From Liolophura sinensis (taxonomy: Eukaryota; Mollusca; Polyplacophora; Chitonida; Chitonidae): 64,000 nt of DNA. A program made the translations under genes and the position numbers. Below the pieces are notes generated by a model, which was not told the origin of the DNA, searched no databases, and saw only the letters and a list, made by a program, of their open reading frames with translations. The stretch covers positions 22,431,385-22,495,384 of the forward strand of contig NC_088295.1 in NCBI RefSeq assembly GCF_032854445.1, in the 5' to 3' direction. Below, piece by piece: positions 1 to 13,500 of this stretch (position 1 is its first letter; every line of letters begins with the position of its first letter).

Positions 1-786
1 CCCTTGATCAGAAACAAACAGCTCGTGAAAACTGTGGGGACAAGTACATGTAATCTGTAATTTGTTTAAAATGCCAGGGCTTGTTTTCCTTGCTTCCCGG
101 AATACCACAAAACATTTTATGAAATTTGAGTGAAAAATGTACTACATGTACAACATTCTGAAATAAGGAGAGCTAAACAAAGTTTGTTTTATAAACAAGG
201 TCATCTAACTGCCACATCCTGCCATTGTCAAAGCAGAAGAATCCTGTAAAGAGCAGTTTTGTAATGGTTCGAAGCTTTGCATGTCATCTTTAAACATGTT
301 ACAAGTATAAATTTATTTTGTAGATCAATTAACGTTTAGCAACTTAGAGACATGGGTAACATATTGACCTATATTATTATACATCATGTCCATGTATTGG
401 TACATACCTTTGTTGCTGCGCTCAACCAATCAGTGTACAGCACTTCTCCCCACAGTACCCATAGTTTTCGCAGAACCACTTGTTGTTTTAGATATGATGA
501 TTTGTGCTAAATAGGGTAGCCCATGACTGACTCAAACAACCTTGACATTGTGCATGTACTTCAGCTTTGCCTAAAGCAATGTTGTGTCCTCTTCAGTCAT
601 GATCTAACCTCTAATTAGTACATTATTAATACATTGTGCTGTAACCTGTTTTGCCTCAACACAAAACTGGGCCATATTGTGTTCTACATTCTCACACATG
701 TAACACAGGTTTGAGGTCACCTCCACTCTCTCATTGTAAAAGTGCATGTCCTCATTCATTTACTTATTTATGTTATCTGATTGTCA

Positions 787-905
787 TTTTACACTGCACT
801 CGAGAGTATTTGACTAAATACAAGATTGGCGAGCATTATGGTGGGAGGATTCTGGGCAAACCCACGACCATCCACAGCCTGGTTGCTGGCAGACCTTGCC
901 ATGTT
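787..905 (-). mobile_element. Diverged SINE fragment
   Basis: CGAGAGTATTTGACTAAATAC..GGCGAGCATTATGGTGGGAG..ACCCACGACCATCCACAG follows the minus-strand SINE body with many changes. Confidence 0.75.
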
Positions 906-1708
906 GCCATTCATGGTGGCAGAAATAATAATACAGTATGTTGTAATGTGATTGAGGGAATACCACTAGTCTAGTGGGGTTTAACCTTATTTGTGTGGGA
1001 GAGAATTTATTATAGAAAAAGGTAGCAGGTCTACTGTTTTACATTATTGGTTGTTTGGTGGCAAAGCTAAAAATTTCTCTTCCATCTGTGTATTGTACTA
1101 ATATTTTCCCATATTGTATATTCTGTATCGTTGTTATATGACTTAAAAGTTACTAAGTACTAGGTAAAACCCCAAGCATACATTTTATGTGTGAAATCAT
1201 GAACATGCACCAGATTATGTTGGTTGGGAAAATGTTTGATCTACCGATCTCCATCTTATTGGGATGGATAAATGGACTCAGTGAATATCTTCATTTGATA
1301 GTTAAGGCTTAGTTGGGAGCATTTTTATTCTGAAGAAAACTGAAAAAGAGCTGAAAACTATACAGTGTGCACACGATTGCCAACACAATACACGTAGAGC
1401 ACCCGTTAACGCCCAGAGATCTGATTTAAGCTTAGGACGTATGCATGTTAAACTGTACACTTTCTTGCCTCATGAAGTGCTACATCCTGTTTTTTTGTCT
1501 TTTTTTTTTTGTTTTCCACCAAGTTGTCATGTGTGATGCATTTGAGGACCTCAGTAATGTGACAGTGTACACTGTAACATGCACACACCAGGTGAATGGG
1601 TCATAGTTTAGTCATTGGTTGAGTTATTTTAGGTTATTTTTCATGAAGCCAGTTTTCAAGGTTCCCCTGACCCGGTTGTGTCTGCCATCAGTACAGCTCA
1701 CCCTGTAC

Positions 1709-1806
1709 TGTTATAGGGCAGGCAGACTTTCGCAACAGCAGACAGTACAAGCCACTCTAATTTAACCTCCATGCACTGATAGCAACCCAGTTTTTCCTAA
1801 GCCTTT
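1709..1806. repeat. Dispersed repeat of about 98 bp, copy 1
   Basis: GTTATAGGGCAGGCAGACTT to TTTTTCCTAAGCCTTTT is nearly identical to 3889-3986. The family is not recognised. Confidence 0.9.
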
Positions 1807-2361
1807 TGTTTAGCTGACCAAGCTTCTATCCCCATTATGGAAAAATGAGACTGACCTTATTGGAGCTCTGTCTCCTTACACCCCTCTCTGTGTAACATGG
1901 ACTAACTGGAAGGACATACTGGAATTCATCTTGGGTGGTACCAAGTGAATAAATAGTAGTGCTGTACATGTAGGATATTGTGTCTTTTGTTTATTTTCTT
2001 TTTTTTTCAGTATTCACCACTGGTGCAAAATCCAAATCTGAATAAATCAAAAAATAACCTGTTTTCCCAAATTTCCCAAAGCCAGACAAAGTGCAAATGT
2101 TTGTTAATGTTTTCTTGAATAGACTTAACTTGTATGTCCCCTGTCTGAACCAGTGGACTCACCTATGTGTCACATCTGAGTGACCCAGACAGGAAGAGGA
2201 GATATATATAATACCCCTATTAAAAGTCACAGTAATACATAGCTCATAGTGAAAAAGAGGATACCATCTGTGTTTTGAGATAATTCAGGTTATTTAAAGC
2301 AGAAGTTCCACACTCTCATACAGACTGTCCACATGTGACCAGTGCTGGGGTTGAGATGTGA

Positions 2362-2637
2362 TTTTTTTTTTTTTTTTTTTTTTTTGATTGGTGTTTTACG
2401 CCGTACTCAAGAATATTTCACTTATACGACGGCGGCCAGCATTATGGTGGGTGGAAACCGGGCACAGCCCGGGGGAAACCCACGACCATCCGCAGGTTGC
2501 TGACAGACCTTCCCACTTACGGCCGGAGAGGAAGCCAGCATGAGCTGGACTTGAGCTCACAGCGACCGCATTGGTGAGAGGCTCCTGGGTCATTACGCTG
2601 CGCTAGCGCGCTAACCGACTGAGCCACGGAGGCCCCC
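2362..2637 (-). mobile_element. Full-length tRNA-derived SINE with 14-bp target duplication
   Basis: The tRNA-like head lies at the right end (minus strand: TGGCTCAGTCGGTTAGCGCG, A-box-like; GAGCTCAAGTCC, B-box-like). The tail lies at the left (GTACGGCGTAAAACACCAATC then poly-A, seen as a T run at 2362-2385). It is flanked by perfect GGGTTGAGATGTGA copies at 2348-2361 and 2638-2651, so this is a fairly recent insertion. Confidence 0.95.
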
Positions 2638-3030
2638 GGGTTGAGATGTGAATTCATCTTCATGTACACATACTTGGTAATGGGGGACTCATTAACCTGA
2701 TATTTCCTACTTGCACAAATGTCACAACAGCCTTGCAGGGTGTTGTGTTGACAAATATTGACTATGGATTTAAGCTGTTTTTATTTGGGAATGTGAAATG
2801 TAGAAAACTCCAATAAAGTGTGTTTCAACGGTCTGGTAGTGAGACTAACACTGTCCTAGGAACCAGTTTTAATAGAGGAACGGATGTTGGCAGTGGGAAG
2901 TTTCAGGTGGAGAGAACAGTGATTCTAGGAGGATGAATTTTTCCATGAAGTGATTACAGTAATAAGTCAGGGTCACCTGTTGTTGGTGTGATGTGTTAGT
3001 TACTATGTAATTGTTTAAATAAATAAATCT

Positions 3031-3168
3031 GCCAGCAACATGCGGATGGTTGTGGGATTCCCACGGGCTTTGCCAGGCTTCCTCCCACCAGAATACTGGC
3101 TGCTATCGTATGTGTGAAATATTGTTGAGTACGACGTGAAGCACCAATCAAATAAATAAATAAATAAA
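3031..3168 (+). mobile_element. SINE fragment (3' half)
   Basis: Body and tail only (GCCAGCAACATGCGGATGG ... GAGTACGACGTGAAGCACC, then (AATA)n). A second partial copy follows directly. Confidence 0.88.
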
Positions 3169-3171
3169 AGT

Positions 3172-3414
3172 GTGCGGCACAATGACCCTGGAGCCTCCCA
3201 CCAATGCGATGACTGCGAGCTCAGTCCAGTTTATTTGTTGGCTTCCTCTCTAGCCAGACGTGGAAAGGTCAGGCAAAAACATGCGGATGGTCATCGGCTC
3301 CCTCCAGGCTCTGCATGGTTTCTGACCACCATAATGCTGGCTGTCATCGTATAAGTGAAATTTTCTTGAGTATGGCATAAAACATCAGTCGAATGAATAA
3401 ATAAATAAATAAAT
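3172..3414 (+). mobile_element. SINE, partial, lacking the extreme head
   Basis: Starts near GCGGCACAATGACCCTGGAG and runs through the body to TATGGCATAAAACATC and an (AATA)n tail. It is more diverged than the copies at 2362 and 4134. Confidence 0.88.
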
Positions 3415-3795
3415 TGATATTAAGTTTAATTTAAGGTGTGCTACTTTCTTCTCTTGATAATTACATTTATAATTTATAAGAAAAAATGAATATCACCCTG
3501 TGTAAGAACTTAATTTGTTTAAATTATCACACATGCAACAAATATCTTGCCATGATGAAAGAGTGTTTCTACCATATAACAACAAAATAAACAAAACATG
3601 AATACAAACATTTTTCTAGAAGAAGAATGTTTTTGTTTATGCAGAATCTGCTGAAGACCTCAACCTGTTTAATTTCACCTTCTTTTAGTTAGTTCTTTTC
3701 TTCTTTTGGTTCTTTTCTGGTATGGATTAGCTTTATCAGAAATCCATTTTGCTTGAAATTCCATGTTTTCAATAACTACTTATTAATTAATTCTG

Positions 3796-3889
3796 AAGGT
3801 CTGTCAACAACCTGTGGATGGTTGGGGGTTTCCCCTGTGCTCTGCCCGGTTTCCTCCCACCATAATGCTGGCCGCCGTCGTATAAGTGT
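3796..3889 (+). mobile_element. SINE body fragment joined to another repeat
   Basis: GTCTGTCAACAACCTGTGG to CCGCCGTCGTATAAGTG. It then switches abruptly into the repeat shared with 1709-1806. Confidence 0.85.
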
Positions 3890-3986
3890 TATAGGGCAGG
3901 CAGACTTTCACAACAGCAGACAGTACAAGCCACTCTAATTCAACCTCCATGCACTGATAGCAACCCAGTTTTTCCTAAGCCTTTTA
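3889..3986. repeat. Dispersed repeat of about 98 bp, copy 2, fused to a SINE fragment
   Basis: Near-identical to 1709-1806. It begins exactly where the SINE fragment 3796-3889 stops. Confidence 0.9.
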
Positions 3987-4133
3987 GGAAGTTCTAAGTC
4001 AGATAAAAACAGCGAAAGCATTCCATATTAACTTTCTGACAATTTTTACCATTTACCCATGCTGTTGATCAGAATCATTCCTAACTTGCTCATGGCAGAC
4101 CAACTTATTTAAATACAAAATCAATAATTTTAA

Positions 4134-4398
4134 GGGGCCTCCATGGCTCAGTCGGTTAGCGCGCTAACGCAGTGTAATGACCCAGGAGCCTCTCACCAAT
4201 GCAGTCACTGTGAGTTCAAATCCAGCTTATGCTGGCTTCCTCTCCGGCCCTAAGTGGAAAGGTCTTCCAGCAACCTGCGGAAGGTTGTGGGTTTCCCCCG
4301 GGCTGTGCCCGGTTTCCACCCACCATAATGCTGGCCACCGTCGTACAAGTGAAATATTCTTGAGTACGGCGTAAAACACCAATCAAATAAATAAATAA
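4134..4398 (+). mobile_element. Full-length tRNA-derived SINE with 11-bp target duplication
   Basis: Head TGGCTCAGTCGGTTAGCGCG at about 4144, B-box-like GAGTTCAAATCC at about 4211, tail GAGTACGGCGTAAAACACC and (AATA)n. AATAATTTTAA flanks it at 4123-4133 and 4399-4409. It is about 190 bp upstream of the first TMEM94 exon in the window. Confidence 0.94.
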
Positions 4399-4589
4399 AA
4401 TAATTTTAATATTCAGGTATTTCATTTTTGTTTCATTGAGTATTAATGTAAAAAATCAATTATGTCAACAGGTTTACTCATTCTTTCATCAGTTATGGCT
4501 AATGCCAAGTGGTGATATGCCAGACTATGTTGTTTAAAAGTTCTAGATGGTTTGTTTTATACTTTTTTTTTTTCTCGGAATGTTTTCAG

Positions 4590-7500
4590 AGTACATTTGG
4601 GCTACAGTTTGATGATCCAACATGGCAGAAAAACATCACCTCTTTGAAACCACTCGTAAGTTTATAACCTTTGATGTGATAAATATATTATATATACTGT
4701 AATAACTTTGCATTTCAAGAGAATGTATTTGTACATGTATATGTATCTGATTTATTTAGTTATTTTTTTAACTAGTGCTTTATGCTGTGCTCAAGAATAT
4801 TTCACTTATAAAATGGGAGGTGGGAGGAAGCAGACAGAGCCACGGCCATCTGCAGGTTGGCTGCACTACAGAACTGTGTGTACAGTAAATGACATAAAGT
4901 TTCGCCCATCGATTACTGTCGTTTACTTTCGCAGGGGCTGAGTCAGCGGCAAAATGACAGAAGAGGGGGATTAGCCCTCATCTGTTTCATTACTCTGCAT
5001 GGCAACTATGGTATATAATACATGCCATGTGGGGTCAAGTCACTGGCAGGGAGGTGTGCAGATCTCTCCAGTAGTGCATGTACATTTTTGATTATACCCA
5101 TGTATTGAACCAAAGAAAGTATCAAGTCAGGTGATGACTATTACAAACTTGCAAATTTCAAACACTGTCTCGATCCATGGCCATGCCAAAAAAGCTATGT
5201 ACAAGTGCTCTAATGTACACTGCATACCTCGAAACGGCAAACGTATGATTGTTTGAGTAATGTGGAAGTCATATCGCAGCATTATTTTGTGAACGGTTGT
5301 CTATTCAGAGCCCTGATTATACAAAAAGTATTTGTACACTTGTTTTCAGGTACAAATGGATTTCACTGAGAAATATCTGTCACCAACCTCCCGTATAATT
5401 TGAATGAAGTATGTCACTGAAAGTGCACATTTTGTTTCGTTATAATCGGAGCTGTCCTCCTAGTGCAGAAGAGTTACCTTTCATTTCACACGTGTTGAAA
5501 TCAGGAACCTCTCATTGAACACAGAAAACATGGTCATAGCAAGGTTTCCGAAAACTGCCACTACCACCTTTGACCCCTTTTCGGTGGCACTGTGTGTGAG
5601 TCTGGCATATCAGGAGTCAGACAGGATTTGCCCGTGTTATTGACACATTATGAGTTTGCACAACACTGACTGACTACATGTCAAAGTGAAGTGCATGTTG
5701 TAGGATTACCAGTGTGCAAATTTGTCCAGGCATGAATTATGCGTCGCCTTTTCAACAGAAAAAAAAAAAACGCCATTGAAGGGTATAATAGACACGTGGG
5801 GATTTTGAGCCCTGTTGATTGTAAGTTGTCACTTTTAAAGGCAGTTTTATATCACGTTCTTGTAGTTTGAAGGTAAAAATTCACGGGGTGCTAAGTTCTG
5901 TTATAGCTTTGTACATGAAGAGCTCTGCATTTTAACAGATATTAGACATGCCACATGTGTAAAGGTACCGGATGATCATGCTCAGTCTTCAGGAGTTTTC
6001 TCCCAAATTCCCCTTCGTCATAAAATGGTGATCATAAACAGGTGCAACTGTTGTTAAGTAAGCCTATATTTACTAAATTCATCATGATTAAAACAGAAGA
6101 AAACATGAACTTTTGATAGTAGGACCATAGACTGACTGCCGAGTGAAGCGTGAGCTTCCAGGTTTATTACATTCGGAACTGTCCATATAATCCCCTGACC
6201 ACCCCAATGCTGTTTTGCGGTACCCAGTCAGTAAGAGCCACAATCAACGCAATGAGTGACAGGATACACTTTCCAAGTCTTAGGGCAAAACTTAAGTCCT
6301 TCCCATGTACCGCCTGAGAGAAAGCCAACAAGAGCTGACCACACAGTGATTACATTGGTGAGAGGCTCCTGGGTCATTGTGCTGGGTCATTGCACTGTGC
6401 TAAACACCTAAGCCATGGAGGTCCCGCAATAAAAATATGTATCCCCTAATTGTTGTGTGGTACCAGGCCATACCACCACAGGCAGTTTGCACTTTGCTCT
6501 GCAACATGTGAAAAAATGAACCTAGCATGACCACCATTTTTTTTGAGCTGTGGAAGTGAAGTCATACTATTTTGTTACCTTGGTAACCTCCAGAGGGTGG
6601 GTTATATCACTGGGCAAAAAGGTTTCAGTTCAATCCAAAGCAAACAAAATTCTGGTATATTTTATCTAGACATGAAGTAGCAGTGTATCAACAACCTATA
6701 AAAATGTCTGTGTGGCAGTATTATCCAATCAGTGCTCCTTCACACTTCAGTTCGGAGACAAATCTTGAACTCGGTTGCACAAATTGTACATGTGTAACCT
6801 ACAGCGATTACCCTATACATGCACCTCCTGATCACCTTTATTTATTTACCTGCTGTAGGGATTAATTTTCCTCATGAATACCTGGAAGCCAATAATCACA
6901 TTTAGGTTAATGCAGGGATTAAGCATCCTGCTGGACATGTGTGTTTGTGGTACTACAAAGATTAAGCATCCTGCTGAACATGTGTATTTGTGAGAATGCA
7001 AAGATTTAGCATCCTGCTGAACATGTGTATTTGTGGTCATACAAGGATTAAGGATTCTGCTAAAGATATTTATTTGTGTTAATGCAAGGATTAAGCATCT
7101 TGCTGAACATGTGTATTTGTGAGAATGCAAGGATTGAACATCCTGCTGAACATGTGTATTTGTGTTAATGCAGGGATTAAGCAGCCTCATGACCACGTGC
7201 ATTTGTGTGCAGGGATTATGCATCATTCTGAACACCTGTATTTGTGTTAATGCAGGGATTAAACATCCTTCTGAACACCTGTATTTGTGTTAATGCTGTG
7301 ATTAAGCATCCTCCTGAACACCTGTATTTGTGTTAATGCAGGGATTAAGCATCCTCCTGAACACCTGTAACTCAGCTGCCAAGGCCTGGTACTCCCAGTT
7401 CACTGACCATGTGGCCTCCTCAGCTGTCAAGAACAAAGAGACTGTGGCTGTGGTCAACCGACGGTAATTTACTCGTTCTTACTGGATTAATTTAACAAAA

Positions 7501-10500
7501 CTGTCTTTCAGCAATGAAAATACACCGTCACGGCCTGATCTAGACTGATTTTAAACGACCGTATATATTACTAAGATTTTGGCATCAGCAGTAGTTTAAT
7601 AACTAGTTCACAAGGAAATTTAATAAAAATTCTAAGAAAAAGATGTTGGAACAGAAAGTGATGTTTTATATTATATTGCCTACATCAGGCACAAGTAACT
7701 CCCTTGTGAAACCAGTCTTTTATGGGTGGCAAAGCTTTTTCCCTAGATCAGGTTTTGACGTAGCTCTGAGATCAGTTAGCTGTGTTCCCTGCCTAGCTTC
7801 CACATCAGCCGCTCTGAATCGTTACATTCACTAACCTGGAACTCACTCCTGTCGCCTGCGCTGACCTCGAAGTCCCAACAGTGTGCGTCTCAAAAAGGTG
7901 TGTCCCATGATCTTAAAGTAATTCGGAATTCATATCACCTCATTATGCAGGAATAATAAAGTCTGTGACATTGCAAATAACACAAGTGTAACCAACACAT
8001 CCACTCGGCCAGGATCAGAATTTCCTAAACTGCCATTTTTGAATCATGTGACTCAGCTTCTATGGTGGACTCTTACTGAAGGATTACAGGAATCATGTTT
8101 TTGTAGCATACAGCTTCAACATGTTGAGGACAGCACACACAATACAGCCGAGTTCCAGGTTAGTAAATGGAAGAGCATTGATCTGTATTTCTGAAAGCTA
8201 AGCTGGGAAAAATGAAACAGATCTCAGTCGAGGTCCTGACTGTATTATAATACTTCCCTAATTTACAGTATAATTATGTCAGTTTTGTTCTGAAAATCTT
8301 TGTCATTTTTTTGTTATGAAGTTGCATTTAAGAGATTTTCATGGCTCTCCCACTTCACATGCATCTCTCTTCCATGTACAGGTGTCTATGTGAGTTGGCT
8401 CGACAGATGGGCTTTTCAGAGAAGGCAACCATCCTCTTTGATCTGGAACAGTGTTTTGGCATGTACAAACAAGTGGTAGGCTATCTAGGTGTTAGAAAAT
8501 TTCCTGACATCTTCAACTACCTGAACCTGCATTTCATATGTTAATTATACTAGGAACTGCAGTGCTAGGGTGGGTGTTGATCTGTGTTATTGAGTTATTG
8601 ATTCTAGGAATAGTGATGGAGTTATACAGTAGCCTACCTTCTTTATCACTGAAATATCACTATGAAGCAGTATCATTAAATCATTCCATCATTATTGAAT
8701 TTGTTTTTTTTTTCCATTTGAAAATTTAATGTCTGTTTTTATGACGTGCAAGTGTAACACTACTAGTGCCAAGCTTTGCCAAAATTATGCAAAATATCTG
8801 TTTATATCTGAAACTTTGGCTTAGGTTCTGAATAACTCATTCATATACACGTGCATTTTGAGTGAGTATGTGTATACATGCATGTATGTTTACAGCCAGC
8901 TGAAGAAGCTGCTAAGGAGAAGATGCACCGTGCACACTCCACAGTTCAACACAAAATTCCCATGCCAAATATGGTGTCTGTGGTCGTGAAAGAACACATA
9001 TCTGGTGAGTCTTTGTTAAAGGTTTTTCAATGTTAGAATTTGAAAATTATGAATTTTAACATGAAGAAATTCATTTCAAGGAAATGTGTGCTAGATATGA
9101 TATATGCGCTATGTGAATGTATGTGCGTTTTTGTTTGTGATGCAGTCTTTCTCAGAAACTGATTACCAGTCCAAGCTGTTACACACTCTCTTATCACTGT
9201 TGTCATGTCATGATCAGATTATTTTTTGGAATAAAATAACTTTTGATTTTGTTTTTGCCACATTTTACGGAATTAGAATCAGTGGCGATGTGGGTTTACT
9301 GTGTTGTCTTCAGGAATGCGTCAACTGATGTCACAAGGGACAGCAGACATGGTCCTCGACAGCTGCTCAGATTACTGGGATGGGACAGACCTCCAAATGA
9401 TCACAGAGTCAGACAGGTAAAATACATCATCACATTTTGGTTAAAACAAACGAAATGGCTCAGTGATCTGTGGTGTACTCACCGAGGACTTCATCCAAGT
9501 CAGAGAACACAAATTCATATCCATCTCCTGCTGCTTCATCACCATATAGTATATTTATTTATTTATTTATTTGATTGGTGTTTTACACCGTACTCAAGAA
9601 TATTTCACTTATATGACGGCGGCCAGCATTATGGTGGGTGGAAACCGGGCAGAGCCTGGGGAAACCCACAACCATCTGCAGGTTGCTGACAATCCTTCCC
9701 ACATACGGCCATATAGTATAGGGTAGCTTTCGGGTTTAAAGAAATTAAATATGCAGATTTCTTCCAACATTGGTGTATGTTCAGCCTACAGCTATAGACG
9801 TTGGGTTCCTTTTTTTTTTTGGCAATATAGGAAGAAGATCCTGGACTTTTACCACAGGACTAGTATGGTGTCCTACTGTACAGCATTCTCCTATCGTCCT
9901 ATGCCCCAGAATGTAGCTAATCATTTACGTAACTTCTTCATTGAACTTCCAGAGGACAGCTCCAGCATTTACCCACACATGCATGCTGGGTGAGTCTGTA
10001 GGACTAAAGTGGTCAGAAAAAGTGCCATGGATATTTTATGTCTCAGAAATAAATGGCTTTTGTCAGTTAGGTACCCAAGTAAAGTTTGACCCTAGGAAAC
10101 TAAAACTGAGTAGGCTAATTTAGATTGATTTACAGCTATTGAATTCATATAAAATAAAAAATAGGCTTTATAAAGGTTGTGGAATAACAGTTCAAACATG
10201 TGTCAATCAGTTTGAGATTCACATTCCAGTCTTGTATTTTGACAAATGAGAGGAAAACCATTTTGGTAAGGCATATTTTGTGTTTAGATCTTTTTTCAGA
10301 ACCTACTTTATATGCATACACCTACATGTACATATTTATTATATTATCCAGACTGTTAGAATAAAACTACACAATACAGCACTGGCAATAAGGTATGCAG
10401 TTTATAAGACATTGTTTTCTATTTAGTGAGAGTTCTTTGAGTGTGACCCCAGAGAATTCCCAGTCTGACCTCCCGAGGTCTCTGAGTGCAGACACCCTTG

Positions 10501-13500
10501 TGGGAGATCACTCCCAGCCTGTGGAGGACATTTTTGGTTGTTTCTCTGCTCAGTGTAATCAGGTCTTCATCGGGATGGTTACCATGCAATATCAGGCAAG
10601 GCAGGTGAGTTGTGTTTCAAGTTAAATACACCAAATGCTTTTCATATCAATTTCTTACGTTTTCAGGATTACTATAAGCTCGAAAATTTTCAAGGTACAT
10701 GTTTGCTCTTGATATTGTACAGAAGTCCATTCCCGAGAAGTATACAGCTTCCTTATAGCTAATCTCCATGGGAATTTACAGTTTTCTTCCATCTGTAACA
10801 TTATGTGACGTATCTGTGCAGTCATGTATTTTTTCTCTCTGAAGCCTGAATATGTGGACCAGACATGGATGGTGGAAGTGGGTGGTTTTGGAAGCGGCCT
10901 TTACTTGTACCTCTCCATTCTGTAATGCAAATTTATCACCTTTTCAAGATATAATCTAGATTTAAGAAATGCTTGTGATTGCAACTCCTTCTACAGTTTT
11001 CAAGGTGATTTTCATAAAACCTGGCACATATTTTGGGACTGTATATAGATTTATACGTCAGAGGTTTTTGGGTTCAATTCCATGAATTACTTGCCAAGTT
11101 GTGACTGTTGAAATGAAATAAGGCCTTGTTTATTGTAGACAATGGTGGATGAAAGCCCCACACTCAGAAAAGCACTTGATTTTCTGGTGCAGAACCATTG
11201 TGCTTTGCTGTAAGCTGATGGTTCTTCTTTCTTTTCTGAAGAATTGTTGAAAAATTACATAGTGACAGTAAAAGCAACATGAGAAGATTGCTGTAAAGAA
11301 TGTTTTCTTTCTGACGTGTTCTCAGGATATTGTTCAGCTTATAGACCAGTTGGAAACAGCATGTATCCGATTTGTCCATTTTAGTGAGGAAAATGAGCTT
11401 CGCAGTCGGGTATGTTTTGTGTGCATCTTGTGTAATTAGGCTTCATGACAAGCAATACCTGTACTGCCATCTAGAGTACCTGTGTATATATAATATATGT
11501 AAAGATGAGATTGGAACCTCTTGTTTTACCACACCCATATGAACTACTAGTCAAATAGTGTGTCATATATCACATATCTCCTGTCTTTTCCAGCATGTGA
11601 TAAAAGTACAAAAAACACCTTGGCTTTACATAAACTCTTTCATAAAGTTGATTTTCACTTCATTTGAATAGTTTCCTTCTGCCATGCTGGTCGTTGTCGG
11701 ATAAGTTAAATTTACTTCAGTATGGATTAAACCTCCATCAAGTGAATAAATCAAAAAAATTGTTGAACTTGTGGGGTACAGTTGTGGTCATTAATGTTTC
11801 ATGTAGTGTAATTAAGAGTCAAATTTAAAATTTTTGTTTTAAAGAAGCAAGTATTTTGTTCTTTTATATAGAGAGAGAGATTACAAGATTGTAATGAACT
11901 GTGTTTGATTATATATAAGGTGTTTTCAGAGAAGATGGGCCTGGAGGCTGGGTGGAACTGTCACATCTCATTGCTCCCCTCAGATGGAGAAGTGTACCAG
12001 TCCAGCTCCCCTCTGATATCCCCGGGAGACATGTCACACCTTACCTCCAAATACTCAAGCAGACACTCCACAGACACACTCAACAAGGACACACACCCTA
12101 TGGTCAAGTTAAAAGAGGACTCTGTCCACTCTATAGCCAAGAGCTACAGTGCTCCCAGTCTGATTAACATGGAAACTACCCAGGTGAAGTTCTGTGTGGT
12201 GGATCAGATCACCACCAATGGGGAGGCAGAAGACAAATGGCAGGAAGTTGGAGAGGACCACCCACACCATGATGAAACCTTGTCTTTGATTAGCTCGCAT
12301 GAGCGTGTTGTGAAGACCCCACAGGAAGTCTCTATATCAGATGATGATCAGGACCACCAGTCAGACAGTCACCATACCTCCAGCTTTGTCACGGTCAATA
12401 CGGAGGACAGTCTGACAGCCATGCTAGACAACAGGGTGAGCAGTTATCAGTATCTCTTTGTAATGTGATCACTGAGTGACTGTGCATATGTAACTGTTGG
12501 TAAATTATTGATTGATTGATTAATTCATGGGTGATGGATACGAATATTACTCAAGAGTCTTCCACATTTCCAAGTTTATAGATGGACGAAATAGGAATGC
12601 CCACTGGTAGCTGACCTTCGTCATCAGTTGGTGAATGTGGAAATGTCTTGTTCTTACCGTGGTGTAATGGAGGAGTGTCTTAATAAAATCCCATCTTGAG
12701 AAGAACATACGGAAACTTCATATTTTAGTTCACAGAAAACACTCCCATAACTTCATTCGGCGGAATGAGCCCCTTTTGGTAGATGGATTGGATTATGTGT
12801 TTATTGTCATGTTGAGCCCATGCCTATTTTATGAAGATTTGCCAAAGTTATAAACATGTAAAAGTATTGTGAAAGGTCACTGTACTCCACCATGTAAGTT
12901 AGTTTCTTTCACTGATTGCAGGCTAAACTTCCACGAGGTATCGATGATATCCGGCCTCACCTTGAGAACGTAGACAATGTCCCTCTGTTGGTCAGTCTCT
13001 TCACAGACTGTACTCAAGCAAGTAAGCCATACTGAAGTAACAGTCACACACTGGAATATAACTGCTAATGTTTATGTGAGATTATCAGGTGGTTTTGGAT
13101 TTACAGACGGTGACTGCTAGAGCTCAGTGCGCCCTAACTGTCAGCATTTCCTGTTTCCCAAAGAACTTAAATTGACCAGCTTTTCCTTTTCTTAATTACC
13201 TGTGCTAAGAAACTTATATCCTTGCCTGTGTTTATTTATCTGTCAGCAAAGTTATGGACGAGCTTGTATAAAATTTTGGCACAGTATAACCTTGGACCAA
13301 GCATCAGTCCATTACATTTTTGGTGGTCATCTTGATCTGGACTCAGATCAAGCAATTCTTTAAGAAATCACACACTTCACAGAATTGTCCTTCTGTCTGT
13401 AATGGTAGATTTGTACATTTAGCTGTGACAGAGATTTGCACTCTCCTTTGTACTAGTTCTTCTCGTCTTACCTTAGGCTGTCTATAATGTACCAGTAAGT

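Larger units (their letters stand above)
1..4589. other. TMEM94 upstream intron sequence; no exon recognised
   Basis: Besides the SINEs and repeats listed, this stretch shows no exon I can tie to TMEM94. The expected phosphorylation-loop exons are not found here and must lie further left. A W-rich open stretch near 1813-1945 was considered and rejected. Confidence 0.6.

Noticed and set aside
1813-1945. W-rich open stretch after an AG, ending GGTGGTACCAA|GTGAAT, vaguely like a TMEM94 N-terminal segment
   Set aside because: It follows directly on a dispersed repeat, and the expected phosphorylation-loop exons that should come next are absent before 4590.
4134-4230. tRNA gene
   Set aside because: The A- and B-box-like motifs belong to the tRNA-derived SINE head, which continues into a SINE body and tail.
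6846-7235. 129-aa minus-strand open frame with repeating peptide
   Set aside because: Product of the 43-bp minisatellite; the peptide cycles through three frames, as a non-coding 43-bp repeat would.
9243-9689. 148-aa plus-strand frame
   Set aside because: Runs from intron through a TMEM94 exon in the wrong frame and into a SINE; the real exon is 9314-9416 in another frame.
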